A stretch of 64,000 nucleotides of DNA, from the NCBI GenBank assembly GCA_018340375.1, contig JAFFJZ010000001.1, positions 59,636,001 through 59,700,000 on the forward strand, in the 5' to 3' direction. Source of the stretch: Gonatopus flavifemur. Lineage: Eukaryota > Arthropoda > Insecta > Hymenoptera > Dryinidae. Made by a program: the position numbers and the translations under genes. Within the stretch, counting starts at the first letter, position 1; each line of letters opens with the position of its first letter. The notes below the pieces were generated by a model. It was not told the DNA's origin. It was given only the letters and a program-made list of their open reading frames with translations, and made no database searches. Of this stretch, positions 57,061 to 64,000 are shown in pieces.

Positions 57061-57670
57061 ATGCAAACGAACCTTCAACGACCGCATGCGTGAAATATAT
57101 ATGTTGTTGCTACTTCAGCAATTTTGTTGTAAATTTATTTGTCGGAGCGAGTGATGAATTTCTTTCGTGTTCAAAGGATAAAAATGCATCCTCCGTTGCG
57201 TGGCTTTCAGAGCAAAAAGGATACGGATTACCTGATGAATTGAATATAATATTTCATGCAACATAGTACTATATCGTGTACGTGCTAATAATATATCGTG
57301 TACTTTTAATTCAATGATACTTTTACTTGCAGGATTTATTCTCATTGAAAATCACTCCCAATATGATTTATCTTATGATTGCGTTTTGGATGAGGTTAAG
57401 CGGTACGCTGAAATTCTTATTCTCCACGAGTTTTATGAATTTATGCATGCGGAGCAAAGCTTTCCTTCGGTACGAATATATTTCAGATGTTACAAAAGAG
57501 CGATACATATTAAATTTATTGCAGGAATTGAAATTTGAGTAAATATATTTCGGAACGATTTTATTCATCTTCGAATTTTTTCATATTCTTTACATAAATG
57601 ATTGTGTACAATATTCTTCCAAAGGTTCTTGCATAGAAAAAAAATTCACTGTGATAGCTGATTCAAGAGT

Positions 57671-57760
57671 TGAAAAATTTGCAAAATTATATATCATTCA
57701 TATAGAATTCAATATATTTTATACATAAATTATATATAATTTGAAAAATTTTTCCACTTG
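57671..57760. mobile_element. AT-rich MITE copy with direct-repeat flanks
   Basis: GAAAAATTTGC before AAAATTATATATCATT, and GAAAAATTTTTCC after ATATATAATTT, bracket an AT-rich core of about 60 bp. The arrangement matches 21857-21928. Confidence 0.5.
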
Positions 57761-57764
57761 GTTG

Positions 57765-58135
57765 TTAGTTGTCATAACAATAATATGTGGCTATCCCATC
57801 ACATTTGGAGATCCCATATGCAATTTTGAGCCATTTAAATTATGTTTATCTGCAATGTTGAAATCTATTATACATATTACATTAATTCAAGAACACGACA
57901 CTAATAAATTTCAACTTGTTTTCTTCAAACATAAATCAAGAATTATTTGAACTATCAACAAATGAATAACCCCTCTTCCAGATAAATGTGAATGAAATCC
58001 CAAAAACAAAACAGCAAAATTGACTTGTGGAAATGCATCAGTTGTTAAACTGCTAATCGAATCATTACTCATCATCAATTAGATTGAATGGTGAAAATAA
58101 CGCGTTCCAGTAGAATTAAAGGTTGCACATGTTCA
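57765..58135. other. AT-rich stretch, nothing recognised
   Basis: No supported feature was seen. Confidence 0.35.
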
Positions 58136-58139
58136 CTTG

Positions 58140-58395
58140 AAAACGTCAAAAAGAACATCATCCGTATAAATATACAAAGACGTTTACACATTATGTGTGT
58201 CCGAGCAGGTAATGCCTCTTATGAGATCACGAGTCACTCGGCATCAGAATCACGTTTCCCATAATCTCCAGTGAGCTCATAAATAATGCGTAGCCTACGT
58301 GCGATCCAGTATATCGCTCTCCACGTATACGTTAAGTGAACGCACGTTTACGTGCCTTGAGTCCTTCTCCATGTACGTTAATTTATCGAATCTGG
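58140..58395. other. CpG-richer island
   Basis: CG dinucleotides are enriched (TCACGAGTCACTCGGC, CCACGTATACG, GAACGCACGTTTACGTGCC), in a palindrome-like ACGTTTACGT context. A CT-rich microsatellite follows at 58411-58443. Confidence 0.28.
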
Positions 58396-58931
58396 TCACC
58401 TGCTGATCTTTCTTTCTTCTCTCTTTCTCTTTCTCTTCTTCTCTGTACATACTTGTGCAACATCTTCATAACTCCTCTCTATTCATAACTTCAAATTTTT
58501 ATGCGGGTTAATATTATCAATGGAGATGGCAGACATTTTTTGATACGTTTAACACTGATATATTTCCTAGTGAAAATCATGTATGACACATGTATGATAC
58601 ATATAAGGATTATACATGGTTAATAGCCTATAGATAAATCATATACTCATATGTTATATTACATACCATAGATAATTCCTACTAGGATTGCTTGAGGATA
58701 ATATTAAATTGATAGCCCTGCTGAAATGCTCATTCGTTAGAGTATAGTGATTTATTTCATTCCAACAGCAACTCTTTGAATTGAATTGATTGAGTGTTAA
58801 ATTATTCAATTACTTCATCGATGTTGATGAAATTATCAGGCTTTGGATGTGAAACATTGAACAATTCCAAGTACGATGAGCTGGAAAGTACCTCCAGACA
58901 TGAATTTTTATATAATCGTGAAAACCCCGAA

Positions 58932-59035
58932 TGGAAAAATTCTCAAAATTATGTAAGATTATATATAAATTATATTGAATTCTGCGTGTACTATATTTAA
59001 TTCTGGATTATTATATATAATTTTTCAGATTCCAT
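58932..59035. mobile_element. AT-rich MITE copy
   Basis: GGAAAAATTCTC precedes an AAAATTATGTAAGATTATAT core, and the segment ends with ATTATATATAATTTTTCAG. It belongs to the AAAATTATATATAATTT group. Confidence 0.42.
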
Positions 59036-59039
59036 ACAG

Positions 59040-59812
59040 ATTTTTTATCAAAATTTATGTTTGAATTCAGGATATATATTACTGGAAATATACATGGAAA
59101 AATGATCTCCGCGACAAAAAGATCCGTTTTATTTGAATTCAATCACACATACTTTCTGTCTGCCAATACTATCTACTCAAATACACGAATATGTTAATTG
59201 GCAATGCATATTGCGACAATTTATGCAGCTTGAAAATTTATATGTTTAACTATCATTCATATGTCACTTTCGCACACTCATACAGAACTATGTATGCGCA
59301 GAATTTGTTATTTTTCCTTGCTAATGGCTTCCCTAATAAAAATGATCTCCGCAATCATCTACATGTCTTCAGATTCAAGACTCGAAAACCTTTTGAAATT
59401 TGGAATTGTTTGCGGTCAAAAAACGCGCATTGTTCTGCGGAAAATTGTCAACAATTATTCAAGCAATGATTTTAGACAAATTTTCAAACGACATTCTCAA
59501 AAAACAATGAAATTTTATATCGAATATCATGTGTTGGGAATTTTTTTTTCGTACAGATAATAAGGACAACAATTTGATGACATTTCATTGGAAAATGACG
59601 ACGTTCAGAACTCGATGTATCGAACAAAAGTGTTACAACTCTGATAAAAATAAATCTCTACATTTCTCCGCATTTTTATGATTGTTCGAAATTGGACAAA
59701 AATGAAGAGAAACTCTCCAAATTTGAATCAGTGAAATTAAATTTCTGAAGTGAAGTGAAATCAGAAAATTCCAAGTCAATTCGGCGATTATTGTCCGAGT
59801 TACACGCACATT
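59040..59812. other. AT-rich stretch, nothing recognised
   Basis: Two overlapping plus-strand frames (59191-59560) have no coding character or domain. Confidence 0.35.
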
Positions 59813-59814
59813 TG

Positions 59815-60397
59815 TAAAATTTTTTTACTCTATGCCAAGTGCTTTTGAAACTTTGAATGCGTTTTTCTCCAAACTGTGTTTTCAAAGTTGGTGACCAAGA
59901 TTTCTCGAAAACGGCTGGATCGATTAGTCTCAAATTTCAACACAAGCTTGTTGACTATATTTTTCAGTCATTAATCGAAGCTTTCCTTTCACCGATGAAT
60001 ATTTTCATTTTTATGAACAATTCAAGGCCAAAATTTTGGCGCAAAATCGATGTTTTTTTCAGAAGCCGCCATTTGGTCAAAAAATTTCATTTTGCCCATT
60101 CCTTCGATTAATTACTAGATCATGTATTACTTCAACGAAATCCATTTGGTCATTTCATTCTGGAAGAGTTAGTCCCGAGATATCTTGGTCACCGCAAAGC
60201 GCTTTTTTTAGAGGAGCTCCTGAAGATCAGCCATAACAGGTCTCAAAATCATTATTCTTACAAATAAAAAATATTCAAATACAGGTCAAAGTTATCTCAT
60301 TATATGTACAAATTATTACAATAATCAATTTAACTGTCTTTTCAGGAAAAATTCTTGAAAAACCGCTTTTTTGCGCCCCTTAACTGTATATAACCCC
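59815..60397. mobile_element. 5'-truncated copy of the TTAA element at 16668-17391
   Basis: It aligns with the right four-fifths of 16668-17391 through AAGTGCTTTTGAAACTTTGA, CGAAAACGGCTGGATCGATT, AGAAGCCGCCATTTGGTC and the terminus AACTGTATATAACCCC. The right flank is TTCA instead of TTAA. The left terminal repeat was not found. Confidence 0.78.
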
Positions 60398-60891
60398 TTC
60401 AATCCATGATGTATTATATTGGTAATAGAAGAATCATTCTATGAGAAGAAAAATATGTTTTCAAGATCCCAAACGTGAATTTCTCTCCTGAGCCTGATCA
60501 GGGTCAACTCAGCCCTGGTGAATCCTAAAACAGGCACGTGAAAAACACAGAAAATTTCAGATGGCTGTATCTCATTTAAAATTGAATTGATTTGAATCCA
60601 CTATGGATGAGTTTTGTTCATTAGAGTTTATAGTTCGAGAATATTTAGTTCCAAAACTATTTTCAATGAAGAGATTCTCAATCGCTGGGAGAGAAAGACA
60701 CGTTTGAGGGTATACAATACTCCATATGCCCGTTCTAGGGTTAAAAAATCCATAGAACCTGACCAACTGGAATTTAATGGGATTTGGACAGAACATTGTG
60801 CAAGATCCAATCAGATTTGGCAAGATTCAATGTAAATCACATTGAAAAAACACACTCATCTCAGTGAATATCATTGAAAATAGTTGAATAG

Positions 60892-61654
60892 CCCTAGCAG
60901 AAATCACTCTAGCCTCCTCATAATTTAATGCTAACCCGGGAAAGAAGAATCACGTTGAAAACAACGTTGAAAAAAACGTGGTCTTCTACGTTGTAACCAT
61001 GGTGAAATGGTTGCTCTTCGGAACAGAGAAAAACAAGGTAGGAAACGACCCCATGTGGAAATTTCCGGGATTGAACAAACGATCCAATACTGGCGGGGAT
61101 TTATCCGCCGGACTCTGGCAAAACCAATTGAGTCCTTACTGTGTCATCGCTGTTTTTCGATTAGTGCCATGTATCTGACAGACATCACACAATACTGGGT
61201 CTTGAAAATGGCCAGATTCGTTGCGATACTATAAATCAACTCTGGCACACCCATCACGCCAATCTGATTACCCTAGGTCATGAGAGTGGTCAACCAACGA
61301 TTCATATGCATTTCAAACAACAAATTTCTCGAATGGTTTCGGTCCGAAGTAATTTAATTTATCCAAATTTCCTACTCCTTCTATTTGTCTGATTTCTATG
61401 TAGTATAGTAATCATTACGAGAAAAATGGCGAAGGATTCTATTCTCACATAGTAACATTTACGATTTTCAATAAAATAAGAACGAATACTATGTTAGGAT
61501 GGTAAATATTACCATACATCTCTCTCCGTGTACCGATTCTTAACGTTGTTTTCTACGTGTTTTTTTTCTCCCGGGAATGCCTTTTCTAGTGACTAATTTC
61601 ACTGCTAGTGTCTTGAAAGTTGCTAGACAACCGCTATAATTATTTTCACTGGGG
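60892..61654. mobile_element. CCCTAGCAGAAAT-ended element inserted with AG duplication (middle nest level)
   Basis: Its edges are defined by the host copy. AG (60890-60891 and 61655-61656) flanks a segment starting CCCTAGCAGAAATCACTCTA and ending AATTATTTTCACTGGGG. These ends match those of 42804-42933. Without the inner insertion it would be about 122 bp, close to the 130 bp of that relative. Confidence 0.7.
60935..61575. mobile_element. CCCGGGAAAG-ended element (inner nest level)
   Basis: CCCGGGAAAGAAGAATCACG and the inverted CCCGGGAGAAAAAAAACACG share further GAAAACAACGTT inside. AATGC lies near both outer edges (60927-60931, 61576-61580), so a 5-bp duplication is possible if the element begins TAACCCGGG. 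The ends resemble those of 13863-14668. Two overlapping plus-strand frames (60978-61234) show no recognised domain. Confidence 0.65.
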
Positions 61655-61724
61655 AGGATTCGGTCGGAACATTGTGCAAGATTCGATAAAATTTAGTAAG
61701 CATCAATGGATTTTTTTAACCAGG

Positions 61725-64000
61725 AAACCCCGCTCGGATCCTCACAAGGATTGGCTACCATCAAAACCTTCGCGGAAAGACCTCGCTTGAATCAGAACAT
61801 GAAATTAAATACCAATTATAATAATTTATTATGAGAATTTTGATTCAAATCAGATGAATTAATTTGCACAAAGGTCATCCACATCGCTGAGGCTCAATCA
61901 TTTTTAATCAGAATAAAGAACCAAACGAACGGCCTATTTGGCTCAATTTACGCGTAGATTCATGCTCATTATGAAACCTCTATACACCGAATTTCAACCA
62001 AAATGTAATTTTTCGTGTATAATGAGATAGAGAATCATTTATTACCGGATGTGTTATACTAAAAAAACAGAATTCAACAAACACGTTGATCTCGATGAAC
62101 ATTTTTTTACTCTCCCATATTGTTCGAATGTAAATACGATACAATGGAACCACGATATGTCAAACCTGTACGCGTATTCGTTACTTTTCTCGTGATAAGT
62201 AAGGCACGGAGCACAGGATACATAAAGTGTTTATAATCTTGTACCTACATACCATTCCATTCATTTTTAGTAGATTATAATCTTCTCATAATTGAATTTT
62301 TAGGCAACGTGTGATGGAAAAAAGGAAAGAACATATCGCAGAATTCTAAAACACGTCACGGCTGACGACTCGCGGTATACGTTTTCTTCATTCGAGTATT
62401 TCTCGCAGACGTTTCCTCTACTTGTTCACTATGTGGAACGCACTTTGAGTTCTTGTCGAAATCCTTTCAATATACGGTACATATGTATATGCGGAACAAA
62501 ATGAAAGAAACGAAAGGAAGCCAAATAGTATACTTGGAAAAGTATGTTTTTTGCAATATATATATATATACGTGACTTCTCGTGTGTTCCATGGAGGAAT
62601 AAAAACTAAAGTCTCCTCGCCTTGCCGTTCATGCCAAATGGGGGAATCTTCGTGAAAAGAAACCATTGACAAAATCCAGGGTGATTCCTGCTGTATCTTT
62701 AATTTATATCCCAGTGCACTTTGTGATTTCTTCCACGTATATATCCTTATGGTTACTTGGACCCTTTAGAAATGCAATTGTGGCCCTTGGTTTTCCACTT
62801 CCTGGAACGATACGCAACATCCGTGGTGGAGAGTATAATAACAATATATCGTTTGATCCCAACGATGAGAAATGATGAATCATCTGTCATTTAATCTGGA
62901 GACATTGCAAACACAGGAAAGTTTATCGAACGTTGGAGAATAATTATTTATTCATATTCATAACGTAACACGCATGCATATCCATTGTTGTTTTTTTTCG
63001 CCTCGACGAAATTGTGTGAAAATAATGTCAACACCCGACGACGTTATTCATCACTCCACCCTGTTGTTGACAAGAAAATATTTTTCTGAAGTTATTTCAC
63101 AATGTTACACGCTCAATTGGAGTACACTTTGACCGTGGAATTATAAATATTCGCGTCTGTTTCGAGGACGAACGGTCGCGCGTGTTTGTAACAAAACCAA
63201 AAAAGAGAAAGAGGGAATAATATGAAAATTCCCAGCGATTCGTAACAGAGCATTCTGTATAAGCGAAATTTCGCACAACCGTTGAACGTGTTCAACACAG
63301 TCAGCATTACGGCCGTTTTATTCCGCTAATGCCTCGTGCTCTCGTCCATCTACTCGCGCTTCTATTCATGAAACATACGAGGTATGAGCGTACGCGCATG
63401 TATTTGTAATACCTACACGTGATACATATAGATGCCAACTGCATTTTATATTCAAGGTAGAAAACATCCTCGTCGTTAATGAATCGCGCGAAAAGAAGGT
63501 ATAGGTGTGGGAGTGTTATACGACAACGACAAACAGATAATTCATTGGTATGATCGTACAGAGCATGAACACATCAATTTATCTCTATACGCGAGCGTGT
63601 ATGAAATATTGTTCCACCCCGCTCGATATCAATAGGGAATCAGGGCATGGAATTGTACAGAGGATTGAAAATTATCTACAAGATTTATCATATGTATATC
63701 TCATTTCTCCTGTACTTTATGAGTTCGAGTCATCCAAATTCAGAGGACACTGATTTTAATTAACTCTTATTTATTCGGTTGTTCAAGATCGTTGTACAAA
63801 CTAATCAGAATTTACGAGGATTTGCGAGAAAAATAATTTAATGATCGGATCTATTATCTATCATCAAGAAAAGATCTCATTGGATTTCAAGAGAACAAGA
63901 GAATGTAAAATGAGAAACGGAAAATGAAAAACGATGCACTCATGTCAGACTGTTTTGGAGAGACAACATTGCCGTTCCAACCGGGATCAAACGTCAAATG
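61725..64000. other. AT-rich stretch with (AT)n run, nothing else recognised
   Basis: An (AT)n tract is at 62556-62570. CpG is slightly higher around 63300-63400 and 63480-63600, without supported exons. No MITE of the families above was seen. Confidence 0.4.

Larger units (their letters stand above)
60735..61724. mobile_element. split copy of the CCCTTGTTG-ended MITE (outer nest level)
   Basis: Parts 60735-60891 and 61657-61724 together reproduce 22477-22706. The left part has AAAAAATCCATAGAACCTGA and ACATTGTGCAAGATCCAATC, the right part ACATTGTGCAAGATTCGATA and TTTTTTTAACCAGG. The break lies exactly where the other copy reads TTGAATAG|GATTTGG. Confidence 0.8.

Overview
The window reads as AT-rich eukaryotic genomic DNA, most likely from an insect. 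The reasons are very low coding density, many dispersed non-autonomous DNA transposons, a decayed piggyBac-type transposase, TA/TTAA/8-bp target duplications, and scattered CpG-rich islands with TACA/TATG microsatellites. A hymenopteran is a reasonable guess but it is inference, not shown. No bacterial operon, tRNA, rRNA or CRISPR array is present. No complete protein-coding gene could be recognised. The window looks like intergenic DNA or the inside of a very large intron.

Layout. 1-12.6 kb is mostly single-copy non-coding DNA with GC-richer islands (about 1.4-1.9, 11.3-11.5, 12.06-12.3 kb), a few microsatellites, a weak exon candidate at 9.17-9.46 kb and one repeat block at 6.5-7.5 kb. 12.6-18.4 kb is transposon-dense. 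It holds a four-level nest (a GCTG/CAGC-word element split by a GATGACGCA MITE, split by a piggyBac-like element, split by an AGATCT-rich palindromic element), two CACGG-ended MITEs, a 59-bp tandem repeat and a TTAA-flanked 0.72-kb element. 18.5-31 kb alternates GC-rich islands (19.9-20.5, 27.6-27.9 kb) with MITEs, a 0.7-kb palindrome (25.2-25.9 kb), a clean hAT MITE (28.46 kb) and a cloverleaf-like structured segment (30.46 kb). 32.5-34.1 kb holds a 121-bp tandem array and a TA-flanked element. 35-41.3 kb is quiet apart from a long GC-richer island at 40.15-41.3 kb. 41.8-48.7 kb is a near wall-to-wall MITE cluster, including a fold-back split by a hAT insertion (42.99-43.57 kb) and a 509-bp near-perfect palindrome (46.9-47.4 kb). 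48.7-64 kb is again mostly non-coding, with GC-rich islands at 49.4-49.9, 56.5-57.0 and 58.1-58.4 kb and a three-level nest at 60.7-61.7 kb.

The strongest observations are transposon archaeology. Several insertions can be read to the base from target-site duplications. Many MITEs here are built from degenerate iterations of one short word that differs between families, while sharing CACGGAGAAAAA-type ends. No new gene system was found. The candidates most worth testing as functional DNA are the three-way-junction segment at 30464-30535, the long fold-backs as double-stranded RNA sources, and the GC-rich islands as possible enhancers.
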